Of a stretch of 25,264 nt of DNA, positions 7,225 to 14,622 are shown one piece after another. The position numbers and the translations under genes were made by a program. How positions within the stretch are numbered: position 1 is the first letter of the stretch; every line of letters begins with the position of its first letter. Source of the DNA: an uncultured Elusimicrobia bacterium (GTDB lineage Bacteria > RUG730); contig ONXP01000009.1 in the NCBI GenBank assembly GCA_900321865.1, forward strand, positions 1-25,264, read 5' to 3'. The notes beneath the pieces were generated by a model. That model was not told where the DNA came from. It ran no database searches and was given only the letters and a program-made list of their open reading frames with translations.

Positions 7225-8352
7225 ATGAAAAATATAAATATATATTTAGAGAATAAATATAAATCTATAATAAAGAAATCGCCATTTCACATAATAAATT
7301 TATTTTTTTCTTTTTTATCCGTTATTTATAGGATTATATTAAAATTTAGAGCAATTTTATATCAATTTCAAATTTTGAAAACTCATAGTTACAAAAATCT
7401 TTTTATAATAAGCATTGGGAATATTACTCTAGGCGGAACTGGAAAAACCCCTATGATTAAAAAATTTATCGAGATTCTAAAAAATTTAGATAAAAATAAT
7501 ACCATTTCTGTGATTTCTAGAGGCTATAAAAGAAAATCTAAATCCGATCAAATAATTCCTCCCAAAATTATTTCAGATATAAAAATTATTGGCGACGAGA
7601 ATTTTATGTTAAAGTCAAATTTCCCAACAATCTACTTAGGAGTTGGTAAAAATAAAAATAAAATTATTTCTAAAATGACTTCAATTTATCCAAAAATAAA
7701 ATATTTTATAGTTGACGATGGTTTCCAAAATCTTTCTATAAAAAAAAATCTAGATATCTTGCTTATAGATGCATCAGAAAATTTTTTAAAAAATAAACTT
7801 TTCCCAAGAGGCACTTTTAGAGAGCCAGTAAAAAATCTAAAACGAGCAAACTTAATAATTTTAACTAAATGCAATATCTCAAGCAATGATAATATAACCT
7901 CTTTGAAAAAATCTTTGGATAAATTTAATTTTAATGAAGGAAATAAAAATTTATTGATCTCAGAATATATTCCCAAAAATTTTATAAATTTAAATGACGA
8001 AATTTTAGAAATAGACGATGCTTTAAAATTTTTTGAAAACAAAAAAATCAATTCTCTATCTGGAATTGGAAATCCAAAATCTTTTACAAAAATTTTAGAA
8101 ACTTTAAATATAAAAATGTCACAAAATTTTATATTTCCAGATCATTATTGGTTCAATATAAAAGACATTGAAAAAAGCCTTAACTTTTGTGATATTTTAT
8201 TAACCACTGAAAAAGATTTTGTTAAAATAAAAGATCTTAAATTAAATTTTGAAACAAAAAGCAAAATTTTCTTTGTCAATATGGATATAAATTTTGATGA
8301 ATTTTCCTATGAAATTTTATCACAAAAATTACTAAATTTAAAATTTTTATAA
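7225..8352 (+). CDS. lpxK: Tetraacyldisaccharide 4'-kinase
   Basis: LpxK phosphorylates the 4' position of the lipid A disaccharide at the inner membrane, a late step of lipid A synthesis. The family signature is clear: Walker A 'GNITLGGTGKTP' (65-76), 'ISRGYKRKSK', 'IVDDGFQN' followed by 'ILLIDA', 'LFPRGTFREP', 'LSGIGNPKSF' and 'FPDHYWF'. A hydrophobic segment (about 21-40) near the N-terminus suits membrane association. I start at ATG 7225, giving 375 residues; the frame is open upstream to a TTG at 7189, but the 12 extra residues ('IFIIINLKSFF') look unlike the family and that start has no good ribosome-binding site. The protein is slightly longer than the typical 320-350. It shows that the organism makes lipid A, hence a Gram-negative outer membrane. 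It is the first gene of a long co-directional run, nine bases before murI. Confidence 0.95.
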   Translation: MKNINIYLENKYKSIIKKSPFHIINLFFSFLSVIYRIILKFRAILYQFQILKTHSYKNLFIISIGNITLGGTGKTPMIKKFIEILKNLDKNNTISVISRGYKRKSKSDQIIPPKIISDIKIIGDENFMLKSNFPTIYLGVGKNKNKIISKMTSIYPKIKYFIVDDGFQNLSIKKNLDILLIDASENFLKNKLFPRGTFREPVKNLKRANLIILTKCNISSNDNITSLKKSLDKFNFNEGNKNLLISEYIPKNFINLNDEILEIDDALKFFENKKINSLSGIGNPKSFTKILETLNIKMSQNFIFPDHYWFNIKDIEKSLNFCDILLTTEKDFVKIKDLKLNFETKSKIFFVNMDINFDEFSYEILSQKLLNLKFL

Positions 8353-8361
8353 GGATTTTTT

Positions 8362-9147
8362 ATGAGTATAGGACTTTTTGATTCTGGAATTGGCGGGCTT
8401 ACTGTAATGAAACAGATAATTAGAGAATTTCCTAATAAAAGCATTGTTTATTTTGGCGACACTTTAAGGGTGCCTTATGGAAACAAATCAGAGCAAATTG
8501 TAAAAAAATTTTCTATACAAATTTCAAAATTTTTGTTAAAGCAAGACATTGAAATGTTGATTATAGCCTGTAATACTGCCACATCTTATGCCTTAAAATC
8601 CTTGGCAGAAATTTTACCAATACCTGTAATAGGGGTAATAAATCCTGGAGCTATGGCAGCAAAAAATATTACAAAAAACAAAAAAATTGGTGTAATAGGA
8701 ACAAAAGGCACCATAAATAGCAAAGCCTACGAAAAATCTTTAAAAGCCTTGGACAATTCGATAGAAGTTTTTCAAAAAGCTTGTCCATTATTTGTCCCTT
8801 TGGTCGAAGAAAATTTAATAAATGATGAGATAACATTTTTGGTAACAAAAAAATATTTAGAGGAGTTTAAAAGTTTTGGAATAGACACTTTAATTTTGGG
8901 TTGTACTCATTATCCTATAATAAAAAATGTTATATCAAAGGTTCTAGGTGAAAATGTAAATATTATAGATTCTGCTATAGAAACTGCAAAAGTTGCAAAA
9001 TCTATCCTAAAAAATACTAACGACAATAAAAAATTTTATAAATTTTTTGTGACAGATTATACAGAATATTTTTTAGAATTTACCTCAAAAATATTAAATT
9101 TAGATATAAATAATATTGATATACAAAAAGTATCTCTAGAGGATTAA
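8362..9147 (+). CDS. murI: Glutamate racemase
   Basis: MurI interconverts L- and D-glutamate without cofactor and supplies D-Glu for the peptidoglycan stem peptide. The 261 residues match the family length. Both catalytic cysteines are present: Cys70 in 'ACNTATSYA' and Cys181 in 'LGCTHYP'. The N-terminal 'IGLFDSGIGGLTV' carries the active-site Asp7, 'YFGDTLRVPYGNKS' is the conserved loop, and 'VPLVEENL' carries the conserved Glu149. A ribosome-binding site ('aaggattttt') precedes the ATG. The stop is separated from pyrR by one base, so the two are surely co-transcribed. Together with lpxK upstream it forms an envelope-precursor pair. Nothing unusual is seen. Confidence 0.97.
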   Translation: MSIGLFDSGIGGLTVMKQIIREFPNKSIVYFGDTLRVPYGNKSEQIVKKFSIQISKFLLKQDIEMLIIACNTATSYALKSLAEILPIPVIGVINPGAMAAKNITKNKKIGVIGTKGTINSKAYEKSLKALDNSIEVFQKACPLFVPLVEENLINDEITFLVTKKYLEEFKSFGIDTLILGCTHYPIIKNVISKVLGENVNIIDSAIETAKVAKSILKNTNDNKKFYKFFVTDYTEYFLEFTSKILNLDINNIDIQKVSLED

Positions 9148-9148
9148 A

Positions 9149-9688
9149 ATGGAAGAAAAACTGATTTTAGATGAGAAAAAAATTAAAAAAATTCTTATTA
9201 GAATTTCAAATGAAATTATAGAAACGATAGAAAATTTAGAAGATCTAATTATAATCGGAATGCAAACCAGAGGTGTTTTTATTGCAAAAAGAATTATTGA
9301 GGAAATTGAAAAATTAGAAAATATTAAAATTCCATTAGGAATAATTGACATTTCGCTTTATCGCGATGATATTTATGAAAAATTAAAAGATATTTCTTTA
9401 AAAGAAACTAAACTGCCGTTTAATATAAACGATAAAAATCTAATTTTAGTTGACGATGTCATATATACCGGGAGATCTATTAGAGCAGCAATTGACTGTA
9501 TAATGGATTTTGGAAGGCCAAAGTCTATAAAACTAACAACTTTTATAGATAGAGGAAATAGAGAGCTCCCTATTCAGCCTGATATCACAGGCTTTTACTT
9601 TAAAACTAGACCAAAAGAAGAAATCATTTCTGTAAAATTAAAAGAAATTGATTCTTTTGACTCTGTTTTTCTAAAGTTTATCCATTAG
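9149..9688 (+). CDS. pyrR: PyrR: bifunctional pyrimidine operon regulator / uracil phosphoribosyltransferase
   Basis: PyrR binds UMP or UTP and in many bacteria binds pyr mRNA leaders to control attenuation; it also has uracil phosphoribosyltransferase activity. The 179 residues include the PRPP-binding loop 'LILVDDVIYTGRSIRAAID' and the PyrR-typical segments 'DISLYRDDIY' and 'FIDRGNRELPIQPDITG', which separate it from HPRT-like and Upp enzymes. It stands directly ahead of pyrB and pyrC, the classic arrangement. The spacing is odd for an attenuation regulator: one base after murI and ten bases before pyrB, so no anti-terminator/terminator leader can lie immediately before pyrR or pyrB. Regulation may act at the far upstream promoter, by translation, or on other loci. 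Confidence 0.96.
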   Translation: MEEKLILDEKKIKKILIRISNEIIETIENLEDLIIIGMQTRGVFIAKRIIEEIEKLENIKIPLGIIDISLYRDDIYEKLKDISLKETKLPFNINDKNLILVDDVIYTGRSIRAAIDCIMDFGRPKSIKLTTFIDRGNRELPIQPDITGFYFKTRPKEEIISVKLKEIDSFDSVFLKFIH

Positions 9689-9698
9689 GAGAAAGTGG

Positions 9699-10637
9699 AT
9701 GCTAGAGCAAAAAGATCTTTTAGAATTAGAAAATTTATCAAAAGAAAATATTGAATTGATATTAGATACAGCACAAAAATTCAAAAAACTTTTCACAAAA
9801 TCTGTTAAAAAATTTCCAGCCTTAAAGGGGAAAACTATAGTCAATCTTTTTTATGAACCATCGACTAGAACCAGAAATTCCTTTGAGCTAGCTGCCAAAA
9901 GACTAGGTGCCGATGTAATAAATATTGTCTCCAATACCAGTAGCATTATGAAAGGCGAAAGTTTAATAGATACAGGCAAAACTTTAGAAGCTATGAAAGT
10001 AGATTTTATAATAATTAGACATTCTATCTCTGGAGCACCAAATCTTTTAGCTAAAAATATTTCTGCCTCTGTTATAAATGCCGGCGATGGCTTTCACGAA
10101 CATCCCACCCAAGGATTATTAGATCTCTTTACAATAAAAGATAAAATAAAAGACATAAAAGGTAAAAAAATAGTGATAGTAGGGGACATTGCACACAGCA
10201 GAGTAGCAAAATCAAATATTTTTGCATTAAAAAAATTTGGGGCAAATATAACATTAGTAGGACCATCAACATTAGTTCCAGAAAGTTTTAAAACTTTAGG
10301 AGTAGAGATTGACTATGATTTAAAAAATGCAATAAAAAATGCAGATGTTATAAATATTTTAAGAATTCAACTAGAAAGACAAACGAAAAACTTGTTCCCA
10401 TCGATATCAGAATATGTAAAATTCTACAAAGTGACGGAAGATTTAGTGTCATCATTAGATTCTAATGTTATTATTATGCACCCTGGACCTATGAATAGAG
10501 AAATAGAAATTTCATCTCACTTAGCTGACACTAAAAAATCTGTGATTTTGGAGCAAGTAACCAATGGAATAGCTATCAGAATGGCTGTTCTTTATTTATT
10601 ATCTTTGTTTAAAAACATATCAAAAGTTTCTCTTTAG
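9699..10637 (+). CDS. pyrB: Aspartate carbamoyltransferase catalytic subunit
   Basis: PyrB condenses carbamoyl phosphate with aspartate to N-carbamoylaspartate, the first committed step of de novo pyrimidine synthesis, in the cytoplasm as a trimer. The 312 residues are of standard length. The carbamoyl-phosphate site 'FYEPSTRTRNSFELAA' is intact, as are 'GDGFHEHPTQGLLDLFTI', the aspartate-domain 'VGDIAHSRVAKSN' and 'MHPGPMNREIEI'. An AGGAG ribosome-binding site precedes the ATG, and it overlaps the end of pyrR. No pyrI regulatory subunit follows; instead pyrC comes next, eight bases on, so the enzyme is probably the unregulated trimeric or PyrC-associated type. Confidence 0.98.
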   Translation: MLEQKDLLELENLSKENIELILDTAQKFKKLFTKSVKKFPALKGKTIVNLFYEPSTRTRNSFELAAKRLGADVINIVSNTSSIMKGESLIDTGKTLEAMKVDFIIIRHSISGAPNLLAKNISASVINAGDGFHEHPTQGLLDLFTIKDKIKDIKGKKIVIVGDIAHSRVAKSNIFALKKFGANITLVGPSTLVPESFKTLGVEIDYDLKNAIKNADVINILRIQLERQTKNLFPSISEYVKFYKVTEDLVSSLDSNVIIMHPGPMNREIEISSHLADTKKSVILEQVTNGIAIRMAVLYLLSLFKNISKVSL

Positions 10638-10645
10638 AGGAAAAA

Positions 10646-11941
10646 ATGAAAATTTTAATAAAAAATGGAAATATATTTGATCCTACCAGAAATTTTAACA
10701 AAATATCAGATATTTACATTTCTGGGAATAAAATAAAAAAAATAGGGAAAAATTTAAAACTTCCAATAAAAAATTTAAAAATAATAGATGCAAAAGGAAA
10801 ATGGGTTCTGCCAGGGCTAATAGACATTCACACACACCTAAGGGAGCCTGGCTACGAAGGAAAAGAAACTATAAAAACTGGAACAATGGCTGCTGCAAAG
10901 GGTGGAATTACAACTATTTGTGCCATGCCAAACACTAATCCTACACTAGACACTGTCCCTGTAATAGAATATTTAATTTTAAAATCTGAAAAAGAAGCCT
11001 TGGTTAATGTTCTTCCCATAGGATGCATAACCAAAAAAGAAGAAGGAAAAGAAATCACAGAAATAGGCTCACTAGTAAAAGCTGGAATTGTTGCAATATC
11101 CGACGATGGAAAGCCTGTTTCTGACTCTTTTATAATGTATAAAGTTCTAGAATATACAAAAACTTTTAACATCCCTGTAATATCCCACTCTGAAGATTTA
11201 AATCTGGTTAATGGTGGAGTTATGAATGAGGGTGAAATCTCTATGAGGCTGGGGCTTCCCGGAATTCCTTCTGCTGCAGAGGAAGTAATGGTCGCAAGGG
11301 ATATCATATTAGCAGAAAGAACAAAAGGAACTTTGCATATAGCTCATGTTAGCACTAAAGGCTCTGTAAATCTAATAAGAGATGCTAAAAAAAGAGGTGT
11401 AAAAATTACTTGTGAGACTGCACCGCATTATTTTACATTGACAGAAGAGGCTGCTTTAGGCTATAACACCAATGCTAAAATAAATCCGCCTCTCAGAACA
11501 AAAGATGATGTAAAAGCTATAATCGAAGGACTAAAAGACGGAACTATAGATATAATAGCTTCAGACCATGCTCCTCACACAAAAGAAGAAAAAAATAGAG
11601 AGTTTAACTTTGCTCCATTTGGTATAATAGGGCTAGAAACTGAGCTTGCCTTAACCTATCAAAAATTAATTTTAGAAGAAAAAATGGATATAAATTTTGT
11701 CTTAAAAAAGCTTATAACTAATCCTATAAAATTAATTAATTTAAAAAATAGAGGAATTATAAAACCAGAATATTTTGCAGATATTGTAATTTTTGATCCA
11801 AATAAAAAATTTATTCCAAAAGACAACATTGCATCAAAAAGTTCTAACTCTCCATTTTTGGATTGGAAACTTTTAGGAAAAGTAGATACGACCATAGTTA
11901 ATGGGAAAATTGTTTGGGATAATGACAGGTTTTATTATTAA
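10646..11941 (+). CDS. pyrC: Dihydroorotase (class I)
   Basis: PyrC cyclises N-carbamoylaspartate to dihydroorotate, the step after PyrB. The 431-residue length and motif order mark the class I (Bacillus/Aquifex-like) type. The zinc site begins with 'DIHTHLREPGYEGKE' (His62 and His64), followed by 'ISDDGKPV', 'VISHSEDL', 'LHIAHVST', 'CETAPHYF' and the catalytic Asp in 'ASDHAPHTKEEK'. In class I enzymes it often forms a complex with PyrB, which fits the adjacent genes. An 'agagga' ribosome-binding site lies before the ATG. Later pathway genes (carAB, pyrD, pyrF, pyrE) are not in the window. The TAA stop is two bases before holA, linking pyrimidine synthesis to a replication gene in one transcript. 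Confidence 0.98.
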   Translation: MKILIKNGNIFDPTRNFNKISDIYISGNKIKKIGKNLKLPIKNLKIIDAKGKWVLPGLIDIHTHLREPGYEGKETIKTGTMAAAKGGITTICAMPNTNPTLDTVPVIEYLILKSEKEALVNVLPIGCITKKEEGKEITEIGSLVKAGIVAISDDGKPVSDSFIMYKVLEYTKTFNIPVISHSEDLNLVNGGVMNEGEISMRLGLPGIPSAAEEVMVARDIILAERTKGTLHIAHVSTKGSVNLIRDAKKRGVKITCETAPHYFTLTEEAALGYNTNAKINPPLRTKDDVKAIIEGLKDGTIDIIASDHAPHTKEEKNREFNFAPFGIIGLETELALTYQKLILEEKMDINFVLKKLITNPIKLINLKNRGIIKPEYFADIVIFDPNKKFIPKDNIASKSSNSPFLDWKLLGKVDTTIVNGKIVWDNDRFYY

Positions 11942-11943
11942 AA

Positions 11944-12915
11944 ATGGGAAATTTGATATATTTATTTGATGGAGAAAATTTATATTCCAAAAGACAAAAA
12001 ATAAATCTTTTAAAAAAATCATTTTTAAAGGAATATAACGAATTTAACTATAATCTTTTTTATGCCGAAGAGGCTTTGCCAAAGGATATTATTTCTTTGG
12101 CTAAAACTATTCCTTTTTTTGACAATAAAAGATTAATAATTGTAAAAAATTTTGAAAAATATACTCTAAAGCAAAAACTAGCCTTTGGCGAATATCTTGA
12201 TAATCCACTAGACATAACGATGTTAATTTTTGAAGCCAATGAAAAATTGTCCAAAAAAGAAAAATGGCACGAAATTTTTGCAAATAATGCTACCTTGGAA
12301 ACATTTTATCCTTATACAGATAAGATGTTAAATAAAATAATTGTTGATTTTTTTAAAAGACATAATAAAATCTTATCTAGTGAAGCTGTCAATAGTTTGG
12401 TTTCATTATTCAAAGATAATCAAAAATTTTTAGAAGAAGAGTTAAAAAAACTTCTTTTGTTTGTATATAATAAAGATAATATTGAAAAAATAGATATAGA
12501 TCAAATTATTTTTAAAGCAGACGAAAACGATATTTATAAATTTTCAGCAGTTTTATCGTCTTTGGATTATAAAAAATCTTTTGAGATTTTAGAAAATTTG
12601 TCTCCTAATGTAATAAAAGAAAGCACGATAATTTTTTATACTATTTTTAATAGATTTGTTAAAATTTTAGAATATTTGACAATGAAAAAAGAAAAAAAAT
12701 CCTCTTTTGAAATTAATGCTATGTTTAGAAAACAGAATTTTTATCCAGATAAAAATTTTTATACTGATGCAAATAATTTTAATTTTGAAAAAATATATAA
12801 AATTTTAGATTTATTAATAGAAACAGATTCAAAGGTAAAAACCGGGAAATTATCTATTGATACGAAATTTTTATTAGAAAAATTAATCATAGAAATAAAA
12901 TTTTTAATGGAATAA
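11944..12915 (+). CDS. holA: DNA polymerase III subunit delta
   Basis: HolA is the clamp-loader subunit that opens the beta sliding clamp. The 323 residues are of normal length. Sequence conservation in this family is low, but the characteristic N-terminal pattern is clear: 'IYLFDGENLYSKRQKINLLK' matching the usual 'YLLyGed..l...e...lk', then 'AKTIPFFDNKRLIIVKNFEKY' matching the conserved 'T.PFF..kRLvvv.n', and 'LEEELKKLLLF' matching the 'i..Eл-type helix before 'lekL' of the family. The rest is helical, as expected for the AAA+-like fold without a P-loop. The ATG follows the pyrC stop by two bases and the stop is one base before ruvX. Its partner replicase subunit, DnaE, is encoded at the other end of the window. 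Confidence 0.88.
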   Translation: MGNLIYLFDGENLYSKRQKINLLKKSFLKEYNEFNYNLFYAEEALPKDIISLAKTIPFFDNKRLIIVKNFEKYTLKQKLAFGEYLDNPLDITMLIFEANEKLSKKEKWHEIFANNATLETFYPYTDKMLNKIIVDFFKRHNKILSSEAVNSLVSLFKDNQKFLEEELKKLLLFVYNKDNIEKIDIDQIIFKADENDIYKFSAVLSSLDYKKSFEILENLSPNVIKESTIIFYTIFNRFVKILEYLTMKKEKKSSFEINAMFRKQNFYPDKNFYTDANNFNFEKIYKILDLLIETDSKVKTGKLSIDTKFLLEKLIIEIKFLME

Positions 12916-12916
12916 A

Positions 12917-13324
12917 ATGGGAAGAATTCTCTCCATAGATTATGGGCTAAAAAGATCAGGGATTGCTATGTCAGATCCTAATAAAATTTTAGCTTCGGCC
13001 TATAAGGTTGTTATAGGTCAAGATGGCTTAAAAAAAGAACTAGATTATATTATAAACAATTACGATATAGAAAAAATTCTAATGGGGCTTTCCTATAAAA
13101 CTGGTGAAGTGATAGGTGAGATTGGAAAAATATCTATAAAATTTTCTAAATATGTAAAGTCTAAATACAATTTAGAAGTTGAATTCATAGACGAAGCAAT
13201 GACATCAAAAAATGTAACAGAATTTTTAAAAAAAATGGGCAAAAACATAAAAAAATATAAAAACGAAATTGACAAATATTCAGCAGAATTAATTTTGGAA
13301 GATTATCTAAAAAATCTCAGATAA
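12917..13324 (+). CDS. ruvX: RuvX/YqgF-family putative pre-16S rRNA nuclease
   Basis: This 135-residue protein belongs to the YqgF family, RNase H-fold nucleases implicated in trimming the 5' end of 16S rRNA (older name: Holliday junction resolvase-like). Landmarks are the N-terminal 'RILSIDYGLKRSGIAMSDP' with the catalytic Asp8, 'ILMGLSYKTGE' matching the family's 'iVvGlP...dG', and 'EVEFIDEAMTSK' matching '..DER.TS..A'. The usual Arg of 'DER' is Ala here, a common kind of variation. Length is normal. It follows holA by one base and precedes the V-ATPase subunit gene by nine. Confidence 0.93.
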   Translation: MGRILSIDYGLKRSGIAMSDPNKILASAYKVVIGQDGLKKELDYIINNYDIEKILMGLSYKTGEVIGEIGKISIKFSKYVKSKYNLEVEFIDEAMTSKNVTEFLKKMGKNIKKYKNEIDKYSAELILEDYLKNLR

Positions 13325-13333
13325 GAGGAAAAA

Positions 13334-14293
13334 ATGTATATAGAAGAAATAGGAATCATTAGAGCAAAAGAATCTACTTTATTAACTTTCACTGACTATG
13401 AAAGACTAGTAAATATGATTTCTTATAAAGATCTATATGCAGAATTAATAAGATTAAACCTAGGATACCAAGAGCTTCCATATAGCAAAATTAAATCTAA
13501 CATTTCTTCTAATTTTTCAAAAAATATTATTTTTGTATATAAAGAAATAATTTCTTTAATCAAAAATGAAGAGATAAAAAAAGCATTGCTTTATGAAGCA
13601 GATTTTTTTAATCTAAAATTAATTTTTAAATCTAAATTTTATAACGATAAAAGATTTTTAGACGGTTTAATAGACCTGGGATTTATAGGAAAAAGTAACA
13701 TAATAAATTTTATTGAAAAAGACATTTTGCCTTTTATAAACGAAAAAAATTTTGATCTAAGTTATATTTTTGTCATCATTAAAAATTTTAATCATGATTT
13801 ATCTCCTTTTGATTTTGATATATTTTTAGACAGAATTTTAATGAAATTTAGATTAAATTTAACAAAAAATAATGATTTTTTAAAAGATTTATGCAAAAAA
13901 AGCATTGATTTTTTAAATATAAATTTATTTTTAAATAATAGTTCTACTTACTTAGATTTTGGATATATTTCTAAAGAAGAATTTTCTAATATGAAAATTT
14001 ATAATTACGAAGAAAAACTTAACATTTTTAAAAAATATGATTATGAAAAAATTGCTAATATTCTTTTTAATGACAAAAAAATAGATTTTTTAAATTTTGA
14101 ATTAGAAAAAGAAAAAATTTTATTAAATATTTCTAAACAAAGCATTTTTTTTAATTTTTCGATAGAACCAATAATTTGTTATTTAATTAAAAAGTTATCT
14201 GAAATAAAAACAATACATAGAATCCTAAGTATAAAAGCTTTTTTAGGGAATTCTATAGAAAAAGAATCAAAGATTATTCAAATTTATAAATAA
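13334..14293 (+). CDS. A/V-type ATPase subunit C (NtpC/AC39-like)
   Basis: Subunit C of bacterial and archaeal A/V-type ATPases (AC39, d-subunit) forms the funnel that couples the central stalk to the membrane rotor ring. The 319 residues show the family's scattered hallmarks: an N-terminal 'IGIIRAKESTLLTFTDYERL' like the 'grvRalE..LL....+..L' start, 'LLYEADFFNLKLIFKSKF' like the conserved 'yDyhNLK.llkaK', and the C-terminal 'IEPIICYLIKKLSEIKTI' followed by an Ile/Leu-rich helix, like 'pePliaYll.ke.Ei..ir.il'. The family is all-helical and variable, which fits the strong divergence. No other ATPase subunit (A, B, D, E, I, K) is nearby, although bacterial V-ATPase genes normally form one operon. 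It is flanked by ruvX and a PilZ-like gene. A decayed or repurposed copy is possible. Confidence 0.72.
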   Translation: MYIEEIGIIRAKESTLLTFTDYERLVNMISYKDLYAELIRLNLGYQELPYSKIKSNISSNFSKNIIFVYKEIISLIKNEEIKKALLYEADFFNLKLIFKSKFYNDKRFLDGLIDLGFIGKSNIINFIEKDILPFINEKNFDLSYIFVIIKNFNHDLSPFDFDIFLDRILMKFRLNLTKNNDFLKDLCKKSIDFLNINLFLNNSSTYLDFGYISKEEFSNMKIYNYEEKLNIFKKYDYEKIANILFNDKKIDFLNFELEKEKILLNISKQSIFFNFSIEPIICYLIKKLSEIKTIHRILSIKAFLGNSIEKESKIIQIYK

Positions 14294-14304
14294 AAGGGGA
14301 AAAA

Positions 14305-14622
14305 ATGCCAGCACTCAAAGCACATGAAAAAACCATAAAAATAATTATAGAAAAAACCGATCACCCAGAATATGAAGGAGAAATTTTAAATATTAATTCT
14401 AGGTCAATGACTTTTTTATGTGATAAAAAAATAAATGATAGTAGCATTAATTTTTTTTCGTTTATATTGCCAAAAGAAAAAAAAATGACTAATATTAAAG
14501 GAAAAATTGTAGGCGAAAAGCAATTTGGAACAAAATATTTAGCAGTTTTAGTTTTTTTTAATATCCCAAAAGTTGAAATGTTAGCTATATATGAATATAT
14601 AGAAAAAACAAATGAAATTTAG
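14305..14622 (+). CDS. Small PilZ-like beta-barrel protein
   Basis: I do not recognise this 105-residue protein with certainty. It has no signal peptide or membrane segment. The pattern 'YEGEILNINSRSMTFLCDKK', a short beta-rich middle, 'KGKIVGEKQFGTKYLAVLVF' and a C-terminal helix (about 88-100) resembles a PilZ domain, a six-strand barrel that binds cyclic-di-GMP. However, the N-terminal RxxxR motif is absent and the second motif (D/NxSxxG) reads 'NINSRS', without the glycine. If it is PilZ, it probably does not bind the nucleotide in the canonical way. It starts 11 bases after the V-ATPase subunit gene and its end overlaps the ComEC-like gene by 11 bases, so it is probably co-translated with the latter. 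Confidence 0.6.
   Translation: MPALKAHEKTIKIIIEKTDHPEYEGEILNINSRSMTFLCDKKINDSSINFFSFILPKEKKMTNIKGKIVGEKQFGTKYLAVLVFFNIPKVEMLAIYEYIEKTNEI

Noticed and set aside
10852-11307. Minus-strand open frame of 151 codons inside pyrC
   Set aside because: It is antisense to well-conserved dihydroorotase motifs and has low-complexity composition; no independent support.
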